Shown: one piece after another, positions 45,601 through 58,989 of the stretch
How positions within the stretch are numbered: position 1 is the first letter of the stretch
Layout of the letters: each line of letters starts with the position of its first letter
From: Nematostella vectensis
Taxonomy: Eukaryota; Cnidaria; Anthozoa; Actiniaria; Edwardsiidae
Direction of reading: 5' to 3'
DNA: 64,000 nt
NCBI RefSeq assembly: GCF_932526225.1
Contig: NC_064045.1
Coordinates: 9,356,022 to 9,420,021 of the forward strand
Program-made: the position numbers and the translations under genes
The notes under the pieces: model-generated
Database searches by the model: none
The model's input: only the letters and a program-made list of their open reading frames with translations
Told to the model about the DNA's origin: nothing

Positions 45601-48600
45601 GGCGCTAGAGCTACTGGAACCTCGTTCCTTCCGCTTTTTCATTAAAACACTACTGTTTGCAAACTATTCTAGCGCTCCTTCGCAAAAAGACATGAGTTGA
45701 CGGACAGCCCTACAAAAACGCGTCTTCACGCTTAGGCCGCCATGCTATATAAGGTATAAGATATTTAAGTCGTGCAACCTATGGTATTCATGTTCTTGGG
45801 ACACTTGAAAACAAACACGTTAAGGCAAATCCTAAAGTGCATGAGGAATATGGAAGACTAAGAAAAATTAATAATACATCCAGTCCTCCAATGCAAACAA
45901 ATATAATCTGTCAAGACAATTCAGCATTTACTATATGTCTGTTAAATATCAGATCTCTATCAAGACACAGTATTGATATCAAACATGACTTGAATATCAC
46001 TAGCAATGATATAATTGTTATGTTTGTAAAGGCCTGTGGCCTAGTCGGCCGTGTGGACCTTGTGCCGAATGCACATCAGGCATGCGCGCGTGAGTACACA
46101 TGTGAGCGAGCAGCGACGCCATCTTGTTTTTAGTAAATTTGTGTCTTGTTTCATTGAGTTAAATCTCGTGGTTTGATCCGAACTGTTGAATCAGGAAAGA
46201 CGCAACACTGGCGACGAGGATATAGCGAGATTATTAGGGCGGAATCAGCGAATAAGTTGCCGAAATTCGACTGTTTTTCCGACCCGTCCACGCTTGGACC
46301 ACGATGGACAGGCTGGCTGAACTCCTTCGAGCTCTACGCGGATGATACCCATGCGTCAAATGCGACGAAGCAGCGTCGGAGGGCTCTCTTGTGGCACTTT
46401 GCTGGACCGGATGTGCAAGAAATCTTCGAAACTTTGCCGGAAACGGGCACCGCGGAAGAATACGGTAAAGCAGTAACCGCTTTGAACGGATATTTCGTCC
46501 CCCAGGTAAACTCTGCGTTTGCCAGGCAAGCTTTTAAAAGCCTTTCTTTCAAGCCCAATGAAACCACTCAGCAATTTGCTACTCGATTACGTAAAGCAGC
46601 CAAGGACTGCGAATTTGGAGCTGATGTAGAAAATCAAATAAGAGACACTGTTTTAGAAAAATGCACGTCCACGTATATTAAACGGAAATTGTTAGAAAAA
46701 GGCCAGACTTTTACCTTGAAAAAAGCGCTAGAAATCGCCGAGCAATGTGAAAAGATCGAGTCCCAGCTAGCAAAACTTTCTTATGATGAAAAGCCAGAAA
46801 CTAGTAACCAAGAAGCAGTTAATAGAATTAATGACAAGCCCCATAAACCAGGGAAGCCCAGAAACTCCAGAAACCATTCCAGACAGGGGAGGGATAGAAC
46901 CATACAGGAAGATATTGTATGTTATCAATGTGGCAATGTAGGACACACTAAACGGGATTCAAAATGCCCTGCCCATGGCCAAACCTGTCGGAAATGTGGT
47001 GGAAAAAACCATTTTGCAAAAGCATGTCAAACCAAGCAAAAGGCTAACCAAATCCATGAGCAACCCACGTCTAGAGACGAGTATGCTTTCACTGTATTGG
47101 GAGAGGGGGACCCCAGTAATTTAGATGTATGTGTGCTAGGAACTAACATAACCATGCTCATAGACTCAGGTGCAAATAGCAATATCATAGATGAACAAAC
47201 TTGCGAACAGGCAAAGACAAAACACATAAAATGTGAGTCAAAGGCGAGTCCGATAGACCGTAACCTTTATGCCTATGGTGCCGAGAAGCCTTTGGACGTT
47301 AAAGGAACATTCTCATGCAAAGCTAGTTTCAGGGGGAACACAGTGAATGCTGATTTTATTGTTATCAGAGGACAGGGCATCCCATTGTTGGGCAAAAACA
47401 CTGCCATGAAATTGGGAGTACTGAAAATTGGCCCTGACGTTTCCATGGTGACAGACAAAGCTGAAGTTTTAAAACGGAAATACCCGGAAGTTTTCAAGGG
47501 AGTGGGGAAACTCAAAACGAAGCAAATTTTCTTAGATATTGACCCCAGTGCAGCACCAGTTGCACAGCCCTATCGGAGAGTTCCATTTAATTTGAGAGAG
47601 AAAGTGGACAAAAAGATTTCAGAACTTGTAGAACTTGATATTATTGAACCGGTAGAGGGCCCAGCCCCTTGGGTAAACCCAGTGGTTATTGTCCCTAAGA
47701 GACAGGGGGAGATAAGACTGTGCATAGATATGCGTCAGGCAAATAATGCCATCACACGCAGATGCTACCCTATCCCAACTGTTCACGAAGTACTTCACAC
47801 CATGAATGGGTCAACAGTATTTAGTAAGCTTGATCTGAAATGGGGATACCACCAGCTAGAGTTAGATGATAAGTCAAGAGAAATAACAACATTTGCTATT
47901 CCTGGAGGTCTTTTCAGGTACAAGAGGCTCTTGTTTGGTGTCAATACGGCAAGCGAGCAATACCAGCATGAGATCGCAACAGTCCTTGCGGGCATTGACA
48001 GCGCTCAGAATATATCGGACGACATAATAGTCCACGGTCCGGACAAGAAGACCCATGATCGGCGACTGGAGCAGACCATTGAGCGATTACAACAGTGTGG
48101 CTTAACACTTACCCAGGACAAGTGCCAGTTCAACACCGCCTAGTGTTTATGGGCATCCTGCTTTCTGAGAAGGGTATAGGGCCAACTGAAGAAAGGGTGA
48201 GAGCCATACTCGAGGCAGAGAAACCCAAGACGACCACGGAGGTGCGTAGCTTCCTTGGCCTAGCTAATTTCAGTAGTCGATTCATTCCGCACTTCGCAAC
48301 CCTTGCAGAACCTTTGCGAAGACTGACCAGGAAGGATACCCCATTTGTGTTTGGAGCATTTGAAGGTCATTTGAAGCCTTCAAGCAAAGCATGGCACAAG
48401 CATGTACACTGGCATATTTCAACAAGGATGCTCGGAAGGAGGTTGTCTCGGATGCAAGCCCTGTTGGCTTAGGTGCGGTTCTTCTTCGAGACAGGAAGGA
48501 GGATGGACTCCAAAAAGCTATGCAAGTCGAAGTTTGAGCGACTGCGAACGCAGATACTCCCTACAGAAAAGGAGGCCCTTGGTGTAGTATGGGCATGTGA

Positions 48601-51600
48601 GAAGTTTCATCCATATGTCTTTGGAATGCGTTTCACTCTCGAGACTGACCACAAACCCTTAGAGGTGATATACAGTACCAGATGCAAACCTTGTGCCAGG
48701 ATAGAAAGGTGGGTGTTGCGCTTACAACAGTATGATTTTACAGTTGTTTACTCACCTTGCAGAAATAACATTGCAGATCCTTTATCTAGACTGTTGCCTA
48801 GCAACCCACAGGTAACAAACAAGCCATGACCATGAAGCTGAGGAGTACGTCAGATTCGTAGCGGTGAGCGCAACTCCCACAGCACTCACAACCCGAGAGA
48901 TAGAAAGAGCATCAGACAGAGACAAGGAACTTGAAGAGGTAAGGCGAGCAATAGAGACTGGCCGCTTTGAGAATTGCAAGCAGTATATGCCGGTGGCAGG
49001 GGAGCTATGCGTGATTGGCAAACTCGTGCTCAGACGGACTCGAATCATTATTCCAAAGGAACTATATAACCGAGAGCGGTCTTTTAAGTCTTTTAAGTTG
49101 AGTGCTAACCGCCAGTCAGATGAGCCATGTGATCCAAGTGACTTAGCATTTGCGCAGCTCATGGTCTACATAGAGGAACAGCTAGAGGCAGAAGAGCCTG
49201 TACTTCTAATTCTCTCCGACTTAGTCAAATTTTTTTATGTGTAAGCTAAAGGAATTGGCGGGCGAAGAAGTTGAGACTGTAAATTCAACACGCCTCAAAG
49301 AGAGAATCCTGGATGTCTTCCCTGGTCTAGCAGCGCATACTAAAGACCGCAATAAAGTACACATTGTGTTAGAGGATGTAATTGGAGGTATGTTGTCCAG
49401 CCTCGAGAATAACATTGACTCTGATGCATGTTGTCTGGCGCGAGCTGCGCGCATTTTGAGGCGAGATATTTTGAATGTTAAGAACTCCTTAAATGGGGAA
49501 TTCCAGGCAGACGCGCAGAAGAACTCTGTACCTCCCTCGTTACTGGCGATGCTAGGAATGGTCATGAAAGGCCCTACTAGCCAATTCGACCATTCTGAAA
49601 ATCAGGCTTGCTTATCCATAGCACAACTTATTGTATACAACAGTGTGGGCAGAGCACGTCCACACTGCCTGATGCTACTGGCGCCACACATCATGTGCGG
49701 TCAAGAGAGTGTCTGCTCCCGATTTATATGGCATTAAAAGTCCATGGTGCAACACGGGACAAATATCTAATAGAGGCATTCTACAACCTTGGGCTCTCTA
49801 TATCGTATGACAGGATAATGACCATATCGACACAGTTAACCAACAGTGTTATCGAGCGTTACGAACGGGAGCAAGTCGTTTGTCCCTCAAAGTTACGTTC
49901 GGGGCTATTCACAACAGCAGCCGTTGATAACATCGACCATAACCCGAGCTCCACCACCTCGCAGTGGTCTTTCCACGGCACTGCTATTTCACTCGTTCAA
50001 CACCCGGATGCTGACGAGCAAGGAACAAGGAGAGATCCTGATGTCTATGATGCTACAGGACATAACTCGAAGACTCTGACTTAATTAACGTCTTTTTACT
50101 GTAATGTAAAGCCTGTCTCGCTTCCAGTAAGTCCGTCCTCCAAAGATAGCTCCCGAGCTGCTTGCGCCTAATCAAGATAACGACACTCAGAGAAGTTCTC
50201 AGGAAGATGATTGGCTGCACCACACCAAGAAAATCTCCGGTAAATAGAAACTTGAAGCTAAGGACCTTATGTCATGGGCAGCGTACCGGGCTTCAAAAGC
50301 ATCTCTCTTAAGTCGATCTCCCGCAATAATCTCCCTCATGCCGATGTTTGCAGAAAACGCACACTCCTTTGCCATGATCCTGCATAGCATTAAGGTCATC
50401 ACCTTAGCTGTGAAAATCATCGACCCAACCCGGACTCCTGTTGTGGCACTAGACCAGCCGTTGTTTGCAATAGCAAAGCAGATCCAGTGGGCTATTCCAG
50501 AGCTGAATGAGAAGAGCTTAATCCCAATGTTTGGTGGACTCCACATCGAACTGGCATGTTACAAAATGGAAAGTGGTTGGCTGGCAGCGAGAAATCTTGG
50601 TGAACGGTGGAATGGCAACGCAAGGTGTGGCTGAGTCATTCATTGTGGCAAGCCACATAACACGTACACGACGTGCGCACCAAGTTACTTCTGCCAGTTT
50701 ATCCATCCTGGTCTTTGTAGGCATACACGGCCTACAAAGAGTGAGATGGTGATGCACCGATGATGTCCCTTGATGAATGGAAGAAGGTAATGGATGTGAA
50801 GTTTCCCCAGTTTGCATATTGGTCTTCCGTACTTGATTTGGAAATCATGTGCCTAAGTCTTGTCAGAGCATTTAGAGAAGCCAATTTCGATTTTTACGTA
50901 AAGACTCTGGATGAGATTCTACCGTGGATGTTCGCGATGGATCACATTAACTATTCTAGATGGTTGTCTGTCCACCACCGGGACATGTCCATCCTTCCAT
51001 CAAGTCACACTGAAGTCTTCAAACGCTTTTTTTTACTGCTTTACAGTCAAAAAAAGCAACAGTTACTTTTCTAGTATTGCAATTGATCAAGCACACGAGC
51101 AATGTAACGCGCAAGTGAAAGGGGAAGGCGGAGCTGTCGGCCTGACAGGGAATCCTTGTGCTCTCAGGCGTTGGATGGTGGCGGGCCCAGAGGTATGCCG
51201 GATTGTGGAAGAGTTTGAGAGCTGTAGATGTTCGCTAGAAGAAACTAGCCACCATGAGCAGAAGCCAAGAGTACACACCGCGTTTAACAAGGATGTCAAA
51301 AACACAGTGAAGTCGTTCGAAGAGTTTGGAAACCCATTCTTAGAGAAAAGAGAGGAGCTAATGGCTATACACACGAAGGACGTAATAGATCTTGCATTGT
51401 TCTTGTTATAATAATAATAATAATAATCGTTTATTCATACTTTTGTAGCATAAGCTAAATTACAGTATGTCGGCCGATGCACACTACACTTAACAATGTA
51501 TAAATAAATACTGGAATAACTACTGGAAACGAATTGTGATAAAGTTATTATACCTTTCAGTTACACCAACTGATTTATCCAAACGGCTGCAACCCCCCCT

Positions 51601-54600
51601 TAGCGAATAACCATGGGCGACCTCAGTCCCAGATTGTATTATATATTTTATAGGCTCAGTGCATCTTGCTTTAGCCATGAATCGACGGCACAGTTCTGCT
51701 CTGCGGACTGTAAGTGAGTCCATTTTTGCTACTTTGAGCCCTGATTCATAGCTAAGGCAAGGGTAGATTATTCGAATAGCTTTTCGTTGTACTGTTTCGA
51801 TAAGCTCTGCAAGGTACTCAGGAAGGGAGGCCCAGACAGGAGCAGCGTTGTTGTGTCTATAGTGAACGCCCTTCCACCAGTTGAGCTTTGGGTCACCTAC
51901 GGCACTGGTAAAAACGTGACTGACATTGCTGCCGACCACGTCGCATCATCCCTGGGTCGCAGTAAGTCATCGACTCTACCAGTATTCCATGCCATGACAG
52001 GGTGTGATACTGTTTCATTATTTGAAGGAAGAAGAAAGAAAACAGCATGGGATGTATGGAACGTTTATCCTGAATAAACGTTTACCCTGACGCCAGGTCT
52101 GTAAAGTGATTGTTCTCTTTGACTCTTGTGACCTTCCATTCAAACTAAACATGGTATGCTTTTCTTCAGTTCTCAATGACCTTGGAGCAGCTCCATCTAG
52201 TATCAGCGATGAAAAAAACGGCAGTTCTCGAGAGGTTCGTTGTTCTGATGTATGACATAACAAGCAGTGTTCTTGGTGTGAACCAAGCACGGCAAGAGCT
52301 TTTTTCCGAAGAGGTCCAGCCTTGAGGGTACACAACCGACTAGGGCGGCACTTCTTCAGCATGTGAAGAGAGCATCCTTCCAGGGAGGGCACGTGTGGGG
52401 ACAGACCCTACTCTCTCGGCCAGCTCTCCCAAGCCCTTCCGATTGGGGATGGACCCTAACGAACAAGCAGTGGTCACCTTTGTTGACAACCCTTCCTCAA
52501 GCAAAGGACACGTGCTATGAATTAATCCGCTGTGGCTGCCAAACGGGTTGCAGTGGGCGGTGCAAATGCAGCAAAGCAAACCAAACCTGTCTTGCACTGC
52601 ATTATGTGAATGTGGCGGAGACTGCGAGGACTAATAGTCAAAGCCAGTATAAAGTCTTAAAACAGAGTACCTAATTCACCACAGGTATCCCAAGATATTG
52701 AAATGTTATTATGGGATAGCTAATAAAGATAGCACAGGAAATGTTGTTCTTGCCAAAAACAAAAACAAATTGTTATGTATGTATGTTATGTATTTTATTT
52801 AAAACGCAATTTTGAAGGCTCTGTCTGTATAATAGTATTACACCACAGTGTACCCACAAATCATAACAAAAATGCAGAATTCTAATTATGCGGAGAATAT
52901 AATTGCATGAAAGCTGGCAAAAACATCCAAATAGGTTTGTTTTGATATATTTTGAAGTCTTTCATGAAAATAAACGCATTTTTTTCTAGTTTAAGAGTGT
53001 TTTAAGCCTCGTTTCCATGCTGACAGATTTTGGATACGTCCCATTCTCAGCCCGAGGACTTAATTTGGCTTGGCCCTATATCAGGAGTTATTACCCATCC
53101 GACCAATTGTATTTTTGCTGATTTTCATGCTTTTATCACAAATCCGAAAGCTATTGGTCGATAACTGCTGGACTACACGGAGCAAGGGAAAAAGTTCTTG
53201 TCATGCCTCAAAGTTTATGTCTTTTTGCCTCAAATTTTGTGACTTAAGTATAAAGTCAACTAGAGGAGATCTACTAACATTCATTCACGCCAAGATTTAT
53301 GTAAGGATATGTCTGGTTTTAGCTAGTAAATCTAAGTAAGTAACAGTTCATATTAAAAAGCGAACAAAACCACAAGAAAGCGACAAAAACAATGCAAGGT
53401 GAGTTTCAGACGACGATTTGTATTGTCTATTTAGGATATGACAGTTATTGGGCTTTTTGTTGTCGTTTTTGTTTGCTTTTAGAACGCGAGTACTTAACTT
53501 AGTAATCAAATTATTTGAGCATAACACCTTTTGTTTTGACATTCTTCGTTCTGAATTGATTGTGTTGAAATATTTCATAGAGGCTAACCAATATCGTGTT
53601 GCATTTGTCATATACTGCTAAAGAAGACCGTTCTTGTCTTTATATCCTGTGCTCTTAGTCCTAAGTAGATACATATCCTTAGAAGATACAGCAACTTTTT
53701 CAACTTACCGAGGAAAAAAAAAATAATTCAACCCCTATTGCCAATATGTATTGTTGTTATTGCAGTCTCGTACCCAGACGCCGCGCGATGCATGACGGTC
53801 AGGATGCGGTTTCGGGGTCGGAATTCGCTTGACGTCTGGCAGAACTCAGGAAATATCTTGCAAGTTTTTCAAACATCTAGCAAGCAGCGTTTTTACGACC
53901 TTTTTTTTTTACTTTTTTTGCGCACAAGTCCAAGGGCCTACCTACACACACTCGTTGTAAACCATTTAGTTTTATTTTCGGTGGTTTCTTGTTCAATTCT
54001 AGACGATATTTTCGTTTCGTAAAACGCAAGACTGCGGACGACACTGGTGAGCTCGATACATTATTTCATGAAATGAATTTGGATGGTCTGAGTGTTCTGG
54101 CACTCATTTGAACTCATACTGCTCCGGTTGGATTGTATTTATCACAAATATACACTTTCAGATATATAATTCGAGCACATACTGTCTTTATGTTCCCTAG
54201 AAGAAGCTCAATAGCGGCGAGGAAGTCACTATTCGCACATGACCTTACGCCGAATTCCAAACTCCACTAAGCTATTTCTGCAGTTGTCATGTGCACATGG
54301 AATTTCACAGGCAAGAAATGCAGTATGGATAGGTCCTTCTTCGTCTGTGAAAATTCGTAACATTTTTGCTCGCCGATTTCGTCCGCCATCTTGGATCTGT
54401 AATCTGCCAGTCGTTATTTTTTTCCATCCTCGCTTCAGGATTCCTGTGGATGTCCACGCAACAGCAGATAACGACTGGGTACGAGTCTGTTGTTATTGTC
54501 TGCTTCTTGCATCTCATGTGTTTATTTTTGTTCAAATAGTTGTGGAAATTAGTCAGATTATAAATGTCTTGAAGAAAAATTGTTTTGAAATAAATTTCAC

Positions 54601-57600
54601 TCTTTTACGAACCAGGGACTAGCTGAGGGCCAAGAGGAATGCTAAAGACTGGAAGACATGAGAATTGAAAATCATGTCTTGAAAGATAACAGTAGGGAGT
54701 TCTTATTCACTAGTCATTTGATACCACCCCACACATGGTCCCAGGAAAGGGTGGGGGATTAGACTTTAATAAATGCCTGTTACCAAGTTAAGAGTAAAAA
54801 ACAGTCAATACCACCACCCCTCTTTATATATTCTGGTTAAAAAGTAATCTAAAACCCCACCTTAACCCCTGACTTCCCCAGGACCATAAGGGAGGGGGCT
54901 CAAATGACTAGGGCATTACTATGTGATTCAGCAGTACACACTCAATAGGTTTTTTTTAGAACAAGATACTTATATTGTATAAAACTAAAACCAAACTTTT
55001 GCTTTTTAAATAATAAATCTGTAAAGAAAACAGTTTTCTATCAACCTAAAGATAATGGGAAAGGGGTTATTTTAGGAAAGTACTGAATTTAATTATCACA
55101 TTATTTTTATTATATTTTCTTTTCAAACATTTTAAGAAGAGTCATATTTCTTCCTTTTCCTTCTCCCTGTTGACCATTTTTATGCAATTGATGCTCTTTG
55201 CTATTTCCCCTCTACACCAAAAATAAATTAATGAACAGATTTAATTTTTAAATTAGAAATTTTCATTTAGTACTTTCACTTATATCTTCTTTTAAGGATT
55301 TTCTTTCCAAGTCTCTTTCCCATTACCTTTTTTAGAGGTTTATATTTATTTTATGGAATGGTTGGATCCAGGGTTTCTAAAAACACCAAAATATAATGCA
55401 TTACTGGATGTGTATTTGTAGACATTAATTCCCATGGGGATGGAAAATCACCACTTAAAATGGTACATTAAAACTTCAGTATTCCATCTTATCTAAAATT
55501 GTGTCTGACACTATATTCTATCTTTGAAATCCTGTTTCATCCATTACTTATTCTTTGCAAGGACAAAGCTTGTCTGAATGTAGCTTTACAAATGTATATT
55601 AATGGGATTTTTATTAAGGGGAAGGGTTTAGGGCAAGATACTTAAACTTTATAACACTAGCAACAACCTTCAATAATAGAATTCTATTCACATAGCTTGA
55701 ATAGCATAGACATGGCCTCTTTAGAGGCCTGTGGTGGTAAAAGGGTTAAGATAATGGAAAAGGGGAAATTTCAAGAAATGCTCAATCAAATTATTTTCAT
55801 TTTTTTTTTCACCAAACCTTTCAAGTTGAGTCAATTTCCTTTATATCTCCTCTTCCTTCGAAGAGGAGCCAATTGATGTTCTTTGCTTCCTCTCTACCCC
55901 AAACATAGATCAACGCATTTCATTGCATTCATTTTGGAGTAGGCCACCAACAACAAAACAACTATATGGTAAAGGGTGGGTGCACCAATATGTAATGGGC
56001 TTATTTGCGGAACAAAGTGATTTTCTTGAATATCTCGCGAAGTATACATGGTTTAGCAATAAATCTTGGTATAGTGGTAGATCGTGGTAACTTGCAACAG
56101 TTGGAATTGTTGTTGCCATGGAAACACGCCCAATTGCATAAATTTGAATTTTAATTAGCTAGAATCATTCAAGTAGAAATCTTAAGGCATATATTTGTTT
56201 ATTGGCATAACACATGTATGAAATAGCCTTTGCACCTGGTCCAGCTATTAATTTTAGCGAGATATAGATTTTTTATGTTACCACGGTAACCGTTATCATG
56301 GTAACGGGGTCGATGGACCAGATGCATTTGTGTTGGTTGTGGAATTATTTTGGAAGAATTATTATCAGATCATTTTGTTTCTTTGCAATATGAATTTGTT
56401 AGCGACACGCGAGCGAAAGCCCATTGACGATTTTTGGTTTGTTAACCTGCTGCATTGCGAAGTTAAAACCATTTTTATAAATAAGTTAAGGGCAAAAAGG
56501 AAGGGATGTGATATGTTATCGGTAAATATGTTTTTATTGATTTCAAATAAAAAAAACTCGTGCCAGACGACAGAATTTTCGAGTTTTACGGAAACTGCTT
56601 TTACATAAGTACTTCCACTATGTGCTTGCAGAAATAAACATATAAATCAATACAATTTGAAAATGTGTAGTCTTTTCTGTGCATATTATATGCATAAGTA
56701 AAGTTGTTCGTCTTAGAAAAAAACATGAGCATTGGGCCCTCCGCACAAAAGATAGAGAAATTTTAACTGAAGTTACACGGAACTGCTTATCGTCTGTAAC
56801 TATAAATTAAGTAAAACATCTAAAAGAAAAAATCGACAACAGCGCAGATTTGTTTTTTTTTTTAGAAAAGAATATTTCGGCAGGCCAGTACCTGCCTTCT
56901 TCAGGTTACAAATACAAGAAAAAAAAAATTCTAAAAAGCCAAATCTGCATTGTTGTTGACTATTTCTTTTGAATCATTTATTGGTGTCTAACTGTTGACG
57001 CACACCACAAGGTCCGACGTACACCAGAACACTTTCCCTGCTAACAGAGGCCTCTTTTTTCTCAGCCCAGCGAAATACAGAGAAAAAAGGCCTCTGCTAG
57101 CAGGGAACAGCAGACAGTGGTTGTCCGTTGGTTTTCTTACTTCACATTTATAAAGTAAGACGTTTTTGCAGGCGTTTACATCGGTTTGGCTATATTTCCA
57201 CCCGTACTGGCACAGTTCGAATCCTCCTTTGACTGGCCGTCAATTTTCTATTGTTCTGGTGAGTGATTCTAAAATATTGTTTTACCTGGCTCATCAATTT
57301 GTGCATTTTTGTCTTTTTGTATACTAATGAATTAAAGTAGGCGTCGGAGCTCCAACAAAGGGCAAATGCTCGAAATGTCATCGTATTAATAACTACTCCG
57401 TTCTCCGTTTCACAGCATAAAACATGTTTACGCTGTTTCTCTTGTTGTGCGACTATTCTACATCTCATAAATAAATATTTTAGAAATCCTAGAGTTCGCT
57501 CAACGGATTTCAATATTGACCTTTTTGCACCTTTCATTCTGAATACTAAGTAATATGCACCTGCTTAAGTCATACAGGTCATGCGCAGTGTGACCTATGC

Positions 57601-58958
57601 TAAAACTAGTTTATTGTTTACTTTATATGAACATTTACTTTACAGACATATCGAACAAGCCAAACGTATTCTTCAGCCGAGAAAAAAAATAGGCTTTTCT
57701 TTTAGAAATGGCATTTTAAAGGCTCCTGAGGTAGTGTTTAGGGAACCATTTTTTGGTCTTGCATTTTTAGGGGTATTTTTCGAATTTTCCGACGAGCATC
57801 CCTATCACTTTTACCTTGAAGACCCCCCCCCCCCACCCCCCCCCCCCCCCCAGGGACCTCCTTGCTCGCTAAGAAAAGCCCGTCCTTACAATAAATGCTA
57901 CTGTGAACCAGCAACCTGCCGTTCGTCTGGTTACCTTCCTTATGCAGTTTGAGCTAGTTCACCCCTGATAACCTTCTGTTCGTTCGCCCACCCGTCCGTC
58001 TTCTACTGTCTAATGTATGCCATTTGACCTCAGGCGCAGTAACTGCTTTATGGGCGTTTGTTTGGTTTATTGTGGTACAGCATTCTCCCGTCGATGATTC
58101 TCCAATAAGCAACGATGAATACGAGTTGCCGAGTTCGTATGAGCAAGATAGGAAAGCTACTGACATGGTACAATATATTCAACGATTACCTTTATACCTA
58201 TATTTCCTGTAATGCCTAGATCTAAACGACGTCACTGTGTTCTCATGATAATTAAGGTTTCACGATCCGATCAGACTGTTGGATTAATCGGAGTTGAAAA
58301 AGAGTGAACTTCTATCACAGTTTTTATGAGAAGTATTAAGCTAGCCGAAAGGCTAACAATACTTCGGTTGGTGTATTGCCTATATACCTATAGTATACCT
58401 ATACCTTCCTGTAATGACTAGATCTAAACAACGCCACTCTGTTCTCATGATCATTTAGGATGTACCAACGCCTTGGAGGAAGATTCTGACGTCTTTACCG
58501 GTGTGGAGCGTTGTCATTGGCTGGGGCACTAGCGGTTGGATGTTGTTCACATTCCTCACAGAATTGCCCTCTTATCTCAAGTTCGGTCTTGGATATGGTA
58601 TAAAACTGGTAGGTATCCTACACAGTGGGACCATGGGGTGACAATATCACGGCTATGGCCATGGGCGGCGGAAGGGGAGGGTCAAGGAGGGCGCTAGCCC
58701 CTCCCCCAAAAATTTTCTGAGCGGCTGTTTCTTTATTTATGAACGTTTTTTTGAACTAAAGGATTTCAAGCATTACATATGCATACGACAACAAATTTGT
58801 TGAACAGCTTAAAATCACGTGCATAAAAACGTAGAGAATGACCTGCGTTCTTATAAATAGCGCTTAGGTATTTGAAACCAACACCCCTCCACCTGAAACC
58901 AGCAACCACCCCTCCCCCTGAAACCACTACCCACCACTCCCCCAACTTTCGCCCCCCC

Positions 58959-58989
<31 letters not shown>

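Larger units (their letters stand above)
41080..45770 (-). mobile_element. non-LTR retrotransposon (Tx1/L1-like LINE), minus strand, 3' end missing
   Basis: Carries ORF1 (coiled coil) and ORF2 (endonuclease plus reverse transcriptase) in the order expected on the minus strand, with a spacer of about 540 bp. The 5' part is present, but there is no 3' UTR or tail. ORF2 runs straight into the PIF1 fragment at about 41080. LINEs normally lose the 5' end, so the 3' loss points to a later rearrangement. Confidence 0.7.
52676..57171. other. rest of intron 3 (copy 3), non-coding
   Basis: About 4.5 kb, AT-rich. No convincing gene on either strand. Contains small inverted repeats (54409-54478 with CCAGTCGTTAT arms; 57035-57106), X-box-like motifs around 56112-56305 and a stretch (about 55530-55600) resembling the insertion in copy 1 exon 8. 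Confidence 0.6.

Noticed and set aside
53738-54622. ORFs of 94 and 127 codons in the end of intron 3
   Set aside because: No domain, overlap a small inverted repeat and read as random AT-rich sequence.
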